A stretch of 64,000 nucleotides of DNA, from the NCBI GenBank assembly GCA_037133675.1, contig JBAXNR010000001.1, positions 44,471 through 108,470 of the forward strand. The letters run 5' to 3'. Below are positions 33,086 to 42,187 of the stretch, piece by piece; within the stretch, counting starts at the first letter, position 1, and the number at the start of each line of letters is the position of its first letter. The translations under genes and the position numbers were made by a program. Source of the stretch: UBA4132 sp037133675 (GTDB lineage: Bacteria; Pseudomonadota; Gammaproteobacteria; Methylococcales; Methylomonadaceae). A model generated the notes under the pieces. The model was not told the origin of the DNA. It made no database searches and saw nothing but the letters and a program-made list of their open reading frames with translations.

Positions 33086-34996
33086 TTATTGAATATATAA
33101 CTGATTGCCCATTGCAGAAGTACAAGCGGTATAGCTTGATAACGGCGTTGCAGCGACCGTGTTAAGTGCTTTGCTTTTTTGAGTAGGTACGGTGACATCT
33201 TCATAAGCACCAAATGTCTCGTCAGCAGAGCTTGCCAATTTATAATAAACAAAAAGATCATTGCCACAGCCTAAAAAGTTGGCTAATTGTGCTTGAACCA
33301 TTTGGTTTATACGAATGCCACTTTCAGCACCTGCGGCTATTGCTGGACTGGAGTTAACATTCAAATCAGGCCCGCCTTCATAGGCAAGGCTTTTTAGCCC
33401 ATAATAATCAGCAAGGTTTTTGAAATGAATACCATCATAGACAACGCCACCGTTATATGCAGGTAGCGGCGAAAATCCTGTCATGGTGGAGTTTAACCCC
33501 GTCAGAAGCGACGTAAATAAACTATTAATATCGGTATAACTGGACGACGGTGAAAAATAGGGTGCGCCTCCTATCGCATATAAATATTGATTGGGTGCGC
33601 CAAAATTGTCTTTAAGGTATCTCAACGCATCTTCAGCTAAATAAGGTTGATCATATTGCGACATATAGACAGGTCTAATGATGGTATTGATTGCCGCAGA
33701 ACCAAATACACCAGCGAATAATTGACTCACTTTTAAAGTCTGATGCGCATATCTTCGGTATCCCCAATACCATTGATTGTTTATCTTATCGTAATCAAGT
33801 GTCTTATCAGCCCCCGAATTGACCTCAACCACCGCAGCAGCGGTATTGTCGGCTGTCTGAGAAAATCCATCATTCCAAAGTTCATTGCTGTACTCAACAT
33901 AAACATGAATGTTAGGTTTGAGGGTGTTTTTAAGCAAGGTCGCTAACTGCGTGACATAGTTATTAGCGGTTTTATCATTCAAATCGACTTTATCAGGAAT
34001 ATTAATCCAGATGTCTTTGCCAGTCACATTGGCAAGCTGAATAACATATTCCCAAGCAATACCGCGTGGGTCTTGTTGTGTAGGGTCGGATGGAAGCTTT
34101 CGATTAGTCCACTTAGATTCTTTATTACCATTTGTTTCTAGGGCTTCCATTACGCGTATAGTGCTAAAAGGTGCAAGTGCTTTTAAAAATTCCGAGGTAA
34201 AAACCTGTGTTGTGCCAATAGGATAACCAGGACGTAACAATTGGAGATTTTTAACGCCATTTTTTGTATTTGTAAAAGTAAGCGCAACTTCCTCATTTGT
34301 TGGTTGAACAACGACATCGGCTGTCGTTGTATTGGTTGATGGATTGTAAAGCACATTTTGAATTTGGCAGCAATTGTAACCATCCACGGTAGCCTGACCT
34401 GTAAAGCTAAGCTTATAAGTGCCAAACATACTAGGAAAAGTGGTGCTCAGAGGACGCTTTAACGGGTCTGCGGCATTGCTTATAAAATATACACCAAAAT
34501 CCGTTGTTGGCCAGCCATTTGCATCAAGAGGAGCTGGGTTGTTAGTTGGATCCCAAGGCGCAGAGATTTTAGCAAAACCACGCGCTTGCTTCATCACATC
34601 AATAAAGGTTAAATCTCTATTACCCCAGTCATTTACCCAACTAATATTGATACCCATCTTGGAACCCGCATTAGCTGAAGCAGAACCGACTGTGATGGTC
34701 GCTGATTGGCTTGCCGTTCCAGCTAATCCAGTACAAGTCAGCGTATACGTTGTTGTACTTGTCAAAGTAGGTGTGGTGAATGAGCCAGATAGTGCCTGAG
34801 TTCCCGTCCAACCATTCGATGCCACACATGAAGTCGCATTGGTTGATGACCAAACAATAGTACCTGTTGCACCATAAGTTATAGTTATTGGCGTAACGGC
34901 AATCGTCACAGTAGGCGCAAGTACTGCAATGGTTACTGCTGGCAGAAAAACGACTATAACGAGTAACAAGGACTTAATTATATTTTGAGTTTTCAT
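33086..34996 (-). CDS. Secreted protein with Ig-like domain and glycosidase-like domain
   Basis: 636 residues. Signal peptide (LLLVIVVFLPAVTIAVLA), then a bacterial Ig-like domain at about 28-105 (ATGTIVWSSTNATSCVAS ... STTTYTLTCTG) with two cysteines. The rest looks like a clan-A glycoside hydrolase fold: a likely acid/base Glu in VYVEYSNELWNDG and a likely nucleophile Glu in SLAYEGGPDLN. Many Trp/Tyr residues fit sugar binding. The exact family is not recognised and both catalytic residues are inferred. The gene stands alone; its 3' end faces dhaL across a palindromic repeat. Confidence 0.65.
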   Translation of the reverse strand: MKTQNIIKSLLLVIVVFLPAVTIAVLAPTVTIAVTPITITYGATGTIVWSSTNATSCVASNGWTGTQALSGSFTTPTLTSTTTYTLTCTGLAGTASQSATITVGSASANAGSKMGINISWVNDWGNRDLTFIDVMKQARGFAKISAPWDPTNNPAPLDANGWPTTDFGVYFISNAADPLKRPLSTTFPSMFGTYKLSFTGQATVDGYNCCQIQNVLYNPSTNTTTADVVVQPTNEEVALTFTNTKNGVKNLQLLRPGYPIGTTQVFTSEFLKALAPFSTIRVMEALETNGNKESKWTNRKLPSDPTQQDPRGIAWEYVIQLANVTGKDIWINIPDKVDLNDKTANNYVTQLATLLKNTLKPNIHVYVEYSNELWNDGFSQTADNTAAAVVEVNSGADKTLDYDKINNQWYWGYRRYAHQTLKVSQLFAGVFGSAAINTIIRPVYMSQYDQPYLAEDALRYLKDNFGAPNQYLYAIGGAPYFSPSSSYTDINSLFTSLLTGLNSTMTGFSPLPAYNGGVVYDGIHFKNLADYYGLKSLAYEGGPDLNVNSSPAIAAGAESGIRINQMVQAQLANFLGCGNDLFVYYKLASSADETFGAYEDVTVPTQKSKALNTVAATPLSSYTACTSAMGNQLYIQ

Positions 34997-35063
34997 TGTT
35001 ATTACCAGTGTTGCATTAATGACTACTAATCCTGTTAATAGTGCGTAGGCTGTGATGAGATAC

Positions 35064-35099
35064 GAATCCCAGCATTTTATCGATGGCGTGCTGGGATTC
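35064..35099 (-). terminator. Terminator downstream of glyA
   Basis: An 11-bp perfect stem (GAATCCCAGCA / TGCTGGGATTC) with a 14-nt loop lies about 50 bp past the glyA stop. It separates the serine-cycle operon from the secreted-protein gene, both read on the reverse strand. Confidence 0.6.
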
Positions 35100-35151
35100 T
35101 CATTACATCATCACGACCTACACGACTTACGCAACATACTATAACGACGTT

Positions 35152-36405
35152 TTAACTATAAACAGGAAATAACGCACAAAGCTTTTTGACTTTTTCGCGT
35201 ACTGCCGCAATCACGCTGTCATCTTCCATGTTTTCCATCACATCACACATTAAACCTGCAATTTCAGTAACTTCAGCTTCTTTAAAGCCGCGTGTAGTGG
35301 GTGCGGGTGTGCCAACACGAATACCGCTGGTGACAAAGGGTGATTGTGGGTCGTTGGGGACAGCGTTTTTGTTGACGGTGATGTGGGCTTTGTTGAGTGC
35401 CGCATCAGCCGCTTTGCCTGTGATACCTTTTGGAATTAATGAAACCAGCATTAAATGATTATCTGTGCCGCCTGAAACCACATCAAAACCACGGTCGATA
35501 AACACTTTCGCCATTGCTTGGGCATTTTTAACAACTTGTTGTTGGTAGGCTTTAAACTCTGGCTGCATGGCTTCTTTAAATGCAACGGCTTTTGCCGCGA
35601 TAATGTGCATGAAAGGACCGCCTTGTATGCCAGGGAAAATCACAGAGTTAATTTTTTTCTCGATTTCTGGATTGCTTTTACAGACGATTAAACCACCGCG
35701 AGGACCGCGTAAGGATTTGTGAGTGGTGCTGGTGACGACATCAGCAAACGGTACAGGATTAGGATAGACACCTGCGGCAATCAAACCTGCAACGTGTGCC
35801 ATATCGACGACTAAATACGCGCCAACTTTATCGGCTATGTCTCGAAAACGCTGCCAATTCCAAACGCGAGAATAGGCAGAAAAACCCGCCACAATAACTT
35901 TGGGTTTGTGTTCCAAGGCTAAGGCTTCGGCTTGATCGTAATCAATTTCGCCAGTGTCTGGATTCAAGCCATATTGCACAGAGTTGTATAACTTGCCTGA
36001 GAAATTGGGTTTCGCGCCGTGGGTTAAGTGTCCGCCATCCGCTAAACTCAAACCCAGAATAGTGTCACCTGGTTGAATCAATGCCATGAATACTGCCATG
36101 TTGGCTTGTGAACCAGAATGCGCCTGCACGTTGGCGTAGTCTGCACCAAACAGGGCTTTTGCGCGATCGATAGCGAGTTGTTCAACTTTATCGACATATT
36201 CACAACCGCCGTAATAGCGTTTGCCAGGGTAGCCTTCGGCGTATTTATTGGTGAGTTGTGAGCCTTGCGCTTCCATGACGCGCGGGCTGGTGTAGTTTTC
36301 TGAGGCGATTAATTCAATGTGATCCTGTTGGCGTTGGCGTTCTTCTTCCATCGCACTAAATAAGTCATCATCAAAGCCAGCGATAGTCATGGTTTTTTCA
36401 AACAT
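35152..36405 (-). CDS. glyA: Serine hydroxymethyltransferase
   Basis: 417 residues from the ATG at 36405 (MFEKTMTIAGFDDDLF), the usual family start, with GGAG 8 nt upstream; the longer frame is not needed. The PLP enzyme joins glycine and methylene-THF to give serine, the entry step of the serine cycle. Seen: HIELIASENYTSPRVMEAQG, YAEGYPGKRYYGGCEYVD and the PLP lysine in VTSTTHKSLRGPRGG. The first 8 bp overlap the glycerate kinase gene, so translation is coupled within mtdA-gck-glyA. Confidence 0.97.
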   Translation of the reverse strand: MFEKTMTIAGFDDDLFSAMEEERQRQQDHIELIASENYTSPRVMEAQGSQLTNKYAEGYPGKRYYGGCEYVDKVEQLAIDRAKALFGADYANVQAHSGSQANMAVFMALIQPGDTILGLSLADGGHLTHGAKPNFSGKLYNSVQYGLNPDTGEIDYDQAEALALEHKPKVIVAGFSAYSRVWNWQRFRDIADKVGAYLVVDMAHVAGLIAAGVYPNPVPFADVVTSTTHKSLRGPRGGLIVCKSNPEIEKKINSVIFPGIQGGPFMHIIAAKAVAFKEAMQPEFKAYQQQVVKNAQAMAKVFIDRGFDVVSGGTDNHLMLVSLIPKGITGKAADAALNKAHITVNKNAVPNDPQSPFVTSGIRVGTPAPTTRGFKEAEVTEIAGLMCDVMENMEDDSVIAAVREKVKKLCALFPVYS

Positions 36406-37729
36406 TATGTGTCTCCTCGGAGTGTAGTAATAAAATTTGTAAATCGGCGACATTAGTGCCTGTCGCGCCTGTTATGAGTAAATCATTTGAGCTATGTAAT
36501 GCGTGGTAAGCATCGTTGTTGTTTAGGTATTCGGTAGGATTAATGCCTGCGTTTATCATAGTCTGTAAGCTACAAGCATCTACCATGCCACCTGCGGCAT
36601 CGGTCGGGCCATCACGTCCATCTGTACCACCGCTGAGTAATGTCCATTGTGCTGTTAAACGGTGTTTTTTTGCGGCGAGTGCAAAAGCTAGGGCGAATTC
36701 TTGATTGCGTCCGCCTTTGCCTTTGCCTTTAAGGTTAACGGTGGTTTCACCGCCTGCAAGTAGTGCTATTGGTTTTGTAGATGACGCTCCAGCGTTGTCA
36801 GATGTTAGTGTACTTGCGTAAATGGCTAGTTTTTCGGCTTCTTCTCTAGCAATTCCACATAGCTGTTCGCTGTAGATTTGAGTGTCATAACCTAGCTGTT
36901 CGGCGGCGGTTTGTGCTGCTTTTAAACTTACGGTGTTACTCGCACATAATACATAGCTGGTGCGATTAAACACACTATCATCAGGCTTGGGCGTTTCAGC
37001 AATCAGACCTTGTTTGCCTTTTTCTAAATGTTGTTGCACAGATTCAGGTGTACGCGTCCAAATGCCTTTATTTTGCAATACCGCAATCGCTTCGCTGTAG
37101 GTGCTAGTATCGGGTACGGTTGTACCGCTAGCAATAGTGCTTAAATCATCGCCTAATACATCGGATAAAATCATCGCGTGAACTTTAGCAGGTGCTGTTA
37201 ATCTGGCTAAGCCCCCGCCTTTTAACTGTGATAAATGTTTACGCACACAGTTGATTTCTTGAATGTTCGCGCCACAGGCTAATAATAAATCAGTGGTAGC
37301 AATTTTTTCTTCTAAGGTAACACCCGCGACAGGATACGGTAATAATGCCGAACCGCCACCGCTGATTAATACCAATACGAGATCATTCGTTTGGGCGAGT
37401 GACACGCGTTCAGCAATTTTTTCAGCGGCGTGAAAACCCTGCGTGTCGGGTAATGGATGCCCTGCCCCAATGACTTCAACATTATCAACAGTCCTAACAT
37501 TTTCATAATTGGTGACAGCAATACCAATACCCGCTAAACGATGCGCTGGAATCAATTCCACAGCGGCTTGTGCCATTGCACACGCGGCTTTACCAAACGC
37601 AATGAGGTGAATTTTTTCACTAGGTAAAGCATCCAAATGTAGACAGTGTTTAACTGCTTGATAGGGATCAGCGGCTGCGACACCTGCTTGAAAAATGTGC
37701 AGGGCGTGTTGTTTTAACAGCGTGGTCAC
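36398..37729 (-). CDS. gckA: Glycerate 2-kinase (MOFRL family)
   Basis: 443 residues. This is the MOFRL-type kinase that makes 2-phosphoglycerate from glycerate in the serine cycle. Seen: HLIAFGKAACAMAQAAVEL near the start, VLVLISGGGSALLPYPVAG for the substrate/ATP region and the MOFRL domain motifs LLAGGETTVNLKGKGKGGRN and SGGTDGRDGPTDAAGG. It overlaps mtdA upstream by four bases (ATGA) and glyA downstream by eight bases. The position between mtdA and glyA supports a role in formaldehyde assimilation. Confidence 0.93.
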   Translation of the reverse strand: MTTLLKQHALHIFQAGVAAADPYQAVKHCLHLDALPSEKIHLIAFGKAACAMAQAAVELIPAHRLAGIGIAVTNYENVRTVDNVEVIGAGHPLPDTQGFHAAEKIAERVSLAQTNDLVLVLISGGGSALLPYPVAGVTLEEKIATTDLLLACGANIQEINCVRKHLSQLKGGGLARLTAPAKVHAMILSDVLGDDLSTIASGTTVPDTSTYSEAIAVLQNKGIWTRTPESVQQHLEKGKQGLIAETPKPDDSVFNRTSYVLCASNTVSLKAAQTAAEQLGYDTQIYSEQLCGIAREEAEKLAIYASTLTSDNAGASSTKPIALLAGGETTVNLKGKGKGGRNQEFALAFALAAKKHRLTAQWTLLSGGTDGRDGPTDAAGGMVDACSLQTMINAGINPTEYLNNNDAYHALHSSNDLLITGATGTNVADLQILLLHSEETHNV

Positions 37730-38592
37730 GCAGCCGATGCCATTGCTTTGGCTAAGGCAAAAATAGCTTCTGCATCCAGCACTTGTTTGTTGTCAGTAAA
37801 TAGTTGGCTTATACAGGCTCTATGTAAAGCCAGTTTCAAGGAGCCAAAACCAATCGCCCCCCATATAATTTTGCCATGACGGTCGATGCCCTTATCCATC
37901 ATATCGATACCGCCTATGCCTAAGGGCGGTGTAGCATTGGCATCCGCTATCATTTTGATATTGCTGTTATTCTGCCATTGTTCGGTGCTGAGTAATTCAA
38001 CACCCGCTGCACCTGTGGCTAAAACAATATTTGCATACTCAATCGCACAGGCTCTCGCGTCATTATCAAAAGCTTCGATAGGTGTTACATCAACTTCAAA
38101 ACGGGCTTTGATATGCTCACACGCCTGCACAGCTCGCTCCATTTTTCTAGCAGTCAGAGAAACTTCAGCACCTTCTCGCGCTAACATTGCCGCCGCTCGC
38201 AGTCCTACTGGACCAGTTCCTGCTAACACAACGGCTTTTCTATCTTTCAGTACACCACTGGCAGCAAGTTTTGCGACTGCGGCTGATGCAGTGGTATTAC
38301 TGCCGTTGCAGTCTAGCATCACCGAGACTTGAAAACCGTAAAAAAATTGTCGCTGTACGGCAGAAAGTAAGGCTTCACCAGCCACCATATCGCTACCACC
38401 GATAAAAATAGCAGTGTTTTTTTTATCTTTAGGGGCGCGGGTAAAAATAGCTCCTTCTACCAGTGCAGCTACATTGTCAGCTGTTAATCCGCCGTGTCCA
38501 ATAACATGATCTGCACCACCATCGTAGCCAACAACAGTATCAAAAACAGAGGGGTAAATATCGGTATCGAATTGAAACAGTAATTTCTTCAT
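37726..38592 (-). CDS. mtdA: Methylene-tetrahydromethanopterin/-tetrahydrofolate dehydrogenase MtdA
   Basis: 288 residues, NADP-dependent. MtdA oxidises methylene-H4MPT or interconverts methylene- and methenyl-H4F, linking formaldehyde handling to the serine cycle. The start KKLLFQFDTDIYPSVFDTVV, the GGADHVIGHG loop, MLDCNGSNTTASAAVA, the Rossmann KAVVLAGTGPVGLRAAAML and DANATPPLGIGGIDMMDKG all match MtdA as I remember it. MtdB is related, but LLFQFDTD and the serine-cycle context favour MtdA. It is the first gene of the mtdA-gckA-glyA operon. Confidence 0.93.
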   Translation of the reverse strand: MKKLLFQFDTDIYPSVFDTVVGYDGGADHVIGHGGLTADNVAALVEGAIFTRAPKDKKNTAIFIGGSDMVAGEALLSAVQRQFFYGFQVSVMLDCNGSNTTASAAVAKLAASGVLKDRKAVVLAGTGPVGLRAAAMLAREGAEVSLTARKMERAVQACEHIKARFEVDVTPIEAFDNDARACAIEYANIVLATGAAGVELLSTEQWQNNSNIKMIADANATPPLGIGGIDMMDKGIDRHGKIIWGAIGFGSLKLALHRACISQLFTDNKQVLDAEAIFALAKAMASAA

Positions 38593-38627
38593 GTTTGACC
38601 TGAGAATTTAGTAATTATTTCATGCGC

Positions 38628-38633
38628 ATTATA
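38628..38633 (-). promoter_or_regulatory. Probable -10 box of the mtdA-gckA-glyA operon
   Basis: The reverse strand reads GGGTATAATGCG, a perfect TATAAT placed 36 nt upstream of the mtdA ATG. No good -35 is seen at 17 bp, where a T-run lies instead, so activation by a regulator is possible. Confidence 0.45.
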
Positions 38634-38824
38634 CCCGATAAAAAAAACCGCGCCGCGATTAAGCCGTCGTTCATTTCTGAGGGATAAATGGCTAAGCTGT
38701 ATGCTATGATGACCATTCATTAATTATTAGCTGATATGACGCAGTCAACAAAAATCCAGAACTATTTATTGTCTCTGTGCCGTGTCTTAATCCGTTTTAT
38801 CACATAAACAACACAGGAAATTGA

Positions 38825-39802
38825 ATGAAAACACCAATTCATATAGCAGTGACAGGCGCGGCAGGACAAATTAGTTATTCTTTACTATTTCGCTTAGCGT
38901 CAGGTTCTTTATTAGGCGCAGAACAACCTATCGTTTTGCATTTATTAGAAATTACTCCCGCTTTAAAAGCTTTGGAAGGCGTAGTTATGGAGTTAAATGA
39001 TTGTGCCAGCCCATTGTTACGACGTATTGAAATGACCGATGATCCTAAAATTGCTTTTAAGAATGTCGATTATGCGTTTTTGGTCGGTGCGCGTCCAAGA
39101 GGCGCAGGCATGGAACGCAAAGATTTATTAGAAGCCAATGCAGCGATTTTCTCCGCACAAGGTCAAGCGTTAAATGAAGTTGCTAGTCGTGATGTTAAAG
39201 TATTGGTGACAGGTAATCCTGCTAATACCAATGCTTTAATCGCGTTAAAAAATGCGCCTGATTTAAGACCAGCCAATTTTTCCTGTATGACCCGTTTAGA
39301 TCATAATCGCGCTATCAGCCAATTAGCAGAAAAATGTGGCGTATTAGTGACTGATATAAAAAACATGACTATCTGGGGCAATCATTCATCAACTCAATAT
39401 CCTGACTTGCATCACGCGATAGTCAAAGGGCAAGAAGCACTGTCTTTAGTTGATAAGAATTGGTTTGTGAACGATTTTATTCCTAGCGTTCAACAACGTG
39501 GTTCAGCAGTTATTGCAGCTAGAGGACAATCCAGCGCAGCCTCCGCAGCAAATGCGGCGATAGATCAAATGCGCACTTGGACATTTGGTACAGAAGAAGG
39601 CGATTGGGTCAGTATGGGGGTATTGTCTGATGGCAGCTATGGAATAGATAAAGGTTTGGTTTATTCATTTCCAGTCACGGTGATTAATGGCAAAGTCAGT
39701 ATTGTTAAAGACCTGCCGATTAATGATTTTAGTAAGAAAAAAATGCGCGAAACCGAAACTGAGTTAAAAGAAGAGCGCGAGGCAGTTAAGCATTTGTTTT
39801 AA
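38825..39802 (+). CDS. mdh: Malate dehydrogenase
   Basis: 325 residues, the NAD-dependent cytosolic-type enzyme. Seen: the nucleotide loop VTGAAGQISYSLLFRLASG, DYAFLVGARPRGAGMERKD, TGNPANTNALIALKNAP, and the catalytic histidine in NMTIWGNHSSTQYPDL. Malate dehydrogenase serves both the TCA and serine cycles. It is divergent from mtdA-gckA-glyA across a 232-bp shared upstream region. The canonical catalytic GNHS loop is present, so it should be active. Confidence 0.96.
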   Translation: MKTPIHIAVTGAAGQISYSLLFRLASGSLLGAEQPIVLHLLEITPALKALEGVVMELNDCASPLLRRIEMTDDPKIAFKNVDYAFLVGARPRGAGMERKDLLEANAAIFSAQGQALNEVASRDVKVLVTGNPANTNALIALKNAPDLRPANFSCMTRLDHNRAISQLAEKCGVLVTDIKNMTIWGNHSSTQYPDLHHAIVKGQEALSLVDKNWFVNDFIPSVQQRGSAVIAARGQSSAASAANAAIDQMRTWTFGTEEGDWVSMGVLSDGSYGIDKGLVYSFPVTVINGKVSIVKDLPINDFSKKKMRETETELKEEREAVKHLF

Positions 39803-39849
39803 AAATTGACTTTGCTTCTACACAGAATCATCACTGTCATTGAGTTAAA

Positions 39850-39878
39850 AAGCCCTGAAAATATCTAATTCAGGGCTT
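39850..39878. terminator. Bidirectional terminator between mdh and the Uma2 gene
   Basis: A perfect 10-bp stem (AAGCCCTGAA / TTCAGGGCTT) with a 9-nt loop lies between two convergent genes. An A-run precedes it and a T-rich stretch follows, so it suits both strands. Confidence 0.75.
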
Positions 39879-39890
39879 CATAATTTTCTT

Positions 39891-40472
39891 CTAAGTTTGC
39901 CCATCAAAAAACGCACTGACATCGTCATTAATCACGCGCTCATAGATTTCATTAACCGATAGGGTTAAATCAATCGCAGCAAAGCTTATTTTATCACCCA
40001 TAAAATAATGCTCTGGTTGCCAACTTTGATCACGACGACAAATTTCTATATCAACAATATCCTGTTCAATCAATACATATTCTTGCAAGCTAGGCAGCGT
40101 TTGATATAGCCGCCTTTTGGTGGTTTCATCAGTGCGACGAGTGGATTTTGATAATACTTCAACAATAATTAGCGGTTTTTTAGTGTAATAACTATCCTCT
40201 GGATCATCTTGACAAGCGACAATCACGTCAGGATAAAAAAAAGCCAAATCACTCACTCTAACTTTTATATCAGAGGAAAATGTGTCACAAGCGGTATTTT
40301 TTAAGTGTTGAACGAAAGTTGCAACCATATTAGCAATAATTCGCTGATGATTTTTACTCGCGCCAGCCATTGCATACACTTGACCTTCAAGGTATTCATG
40401 TTTAGTGTCGCTGATTAACTCACTTTGTAGATAATCATCTATGCTAATAAAGTCAGTGCGTTGCGATAACAT
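39891..40472 (-). CDS. Uma2/DUF820 family predicted nuclease
   Basis: 193 residues, full Uma2 length. The PD-(D/E)xK-like core is visible: the YEYLEGQVYAMAGASKNHQRI segment, FFYPDVIVACQ and KPLIIVEVLSKSTR, with Asp and Glu/Ser in conserved places. The family is common in cyanobacteria and some proteobacteria, often in many copies, and its target is unknown. It follows pyrG by 4 bp on the same strand, so it may be co-transcribed without sharing its function. Confidence 0.85.
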   Translation of the reverse strand: MLSQRTDFISIDDYLQSELISDTKHEYLEGQVYAMAGASKNHQRIIANMVATFVQHLKNTACDTFSSDIKVRVSDLAFFYPDVIVACQDDPEDSYYTKKPLIIVEVLSKSTRRTDETTKRRLYQTLPSLQEYVLIEQDIVDIEICRRDQSWQPEHYFMGDKISFAAIDLTLSVNEIYERVINDDVSAFFDGQT

Positions 40473-40476
40473 GGGT

Positions 40477-42105
40477 TTACTCGTTTATCTGTTTATGTTG
40501 CACTGCGGCAGTCACAAAACCTGAAAACAACGGATGTCCCTTTCGGGGCGTGGAGGTAAACTCAGGATGGAATTGGCAGGCTAAAAACCACGGATGTTCG
40601 GGAATTTCAATCATTTCTACCAATCGACCATCGATGGATTTACCTGAAAAACGCAGTCCAGAGGCTTCTAAACGTTCAATGTATTGATTATTGAATTCGT
40701 AACGGTGACGATGACGTTCGGTGATGACATCTTTTTGATACATCAAATGGGCGAGAGTGTCATGTTGTAAACGGCATTGCTGTCCACCTAAACGCATAGA
40801 ACCGCCTAAGTCAGAGTTTTCATCGCGTGTTTGTAACTGCCCGTGTTCCATCCATTCGGTAATTAAACCAATAACTGGGTGTGGGGATTTTGGTAAAAAT
40901 TCAGTGCTGTGCGCCCCTTCTAGCCCCGCAACATTACGCGCAAATTCAATCACAGCTGCCTGCATACCTAAACAAATACCTAGATAGGGGATTTTATTTT
41001 CTCGCGCATAACGTACCGTGGCAATTTTACCTTCCACACCACGCTCACCAAATCCACCAGGAACTAAAATGGCATTCACTTCTTTTAAACGAGCAGTGCC
41101 TTCCTCTTCAATTAGCTCAGAATCAATATAAATAATATTAATTTTGGTGTGCGTGCGTATACCTGCATGAATCAGAGCTTCGTTGATTGATTTATAGGCA
41201 TCAGAATGATCGACATATTTGCCCACAATGGCGATTTTGACAGTGTTACTAGAGTTTTCAAGCGCGGAAATAACGGCTTGCCATTCACTTAAATCCGCAG
41301 GTGGAACATCTAAGCGTAAGCGTTTAACGACAATTTCATCTAGCCCTTGATCATGTAACATCAAAGGAATGCGATAAATGGAATCGGCATCAACCGCTGA
41401 AATAACGGCTTTTTCTTCTACATTGGTGAACAAGGCAATTTTACGACGATCACTGACAGGAATAGCTCGTTCAGAACGGCAAATTAAAATGTCAGGTTGA
41501 ATACCGATAGTGCGTAATTCTTTAACCGAATGTTGCGTAGGTTTGGTTTTAATTTCACCCGCAGAACGAATATAAGGCACGAGGGTTAAATGAATAAATA
41601 GCGATCTATCCATGCCCAATTCAAAACGCATTTGTCGAATAGCTTCTAAAAATGGCAAAGATTCTATGTCGCCAACTGTGCCACCCACTTCAATCAAAGC
41701 AACATCCATACCTTCTGCACTGGCATAAATACGGCGTTTTATTTCATCAGTAATATGGGGAATAACCTGCACAGTCGCACCTAGATAATCGCCTTTGCGC
41801 TCATTGCGCAACACACTGTCATAGATTTGACCTGTGGTGAAATTATTTTTACGACTCATGGTGGTTTTTAAATACCGCTCATAATGCCCTAAATCTAAAT
41901 CGGTTTCCGCACCATCTTCGGTAACAAACACTTCGCCATGTTGAAATGGACTCATGGTACCTGGATCAAGATTGATATATGGATCGAGCTTAGTCATGGT
42001 GACTTTAAGACCGCGTGCTTCGAGAATGGCGGCAAGCGATGATGCGGCAATCCCTTTGCCTAGCGACGACACCACGCCGCCAGTAATAAAAATATATTTT
42101 GTCAT
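40477..42105 (-). CDS. pyrG: CTP synthase
   Basis: 542 residues, complete. It aminates UTP to CTP with glutamine-derived ammonia. The synthetase domain begins KYIFITGGVVSSLGKGIAAS and has DPYINLDPGTMSPFQHGEVF. The class I amidotransferase domain has nucleophile Cys in YLGICLGMQAAVIEFARN and His/Glu in CQFHPEFTSTP. As in many gammaproteobacteria it lies close to tilS, read on the same strand. Confidence 0.98.
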   Translation of the reverse strand: MTKYIFITGGVVSSLGKGIAASSLAAILEARGLKVTMTKLDPYINLDPGTMSPFQHGEVFVTEDGAETDLDLGHYERYLKTTMSRKNNFTTGQIYDSVLRNERKGDYLGATVQVIPHITDEIKRRIYASAEGMDVALIEVGGTVGDIESLPFLEAIRQMRFELGMDRSLFIHLTLVPYIRSAGEIKTKPTQHSVKELRTIGIQPDILICRSERAIPVSDRRKIALFTNVEEKAVISAVDADSIYRIPLMLHDQGLDEIVVKRLRLDVPPADLSEWQAVISALENSSNTVKIAIVGKYVDHSDAYKSINEALIHAGIRTHTKINIIYIDSELIEEEGTARLKEVNAILVPGGFGERGVEGKIATVRYARENKIPYLGICLGMQAAVIEFARNVAGLEGAHSTEFLPKSPHPVIGLITEWMEHGQLQTRDENSDLGGSMRLGGQQCRLQHDTLAHLMYQKDVITERHRHRYEFNNQYIERLEASGLRFSGKSIDGRLVEMIEIPEHPWFLACQFHPEFTSTPRKGHPLFSGFVTAAVQHKQINE

Positions 42106-42187
42106 GTAGGATTTATCGGCTTTGAAAGGATGATTAACCTAGGCATTCTAATCGACTGAGCCTTGTTCGTCATGGTCTTTTCAGGAT

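Noticed and set aside
34419..34799. Forward frame of 126 codons opposite the secreted glycosidase-like gene
   Set aside because: Arises from the Ig-domain repeat composition; no start signal or motif.
37886..38332. Forward frame of 148 codons opposite mtdA
   Set aside because: Antisense shadow of a well-conserved enzyme, with no motif of its own.
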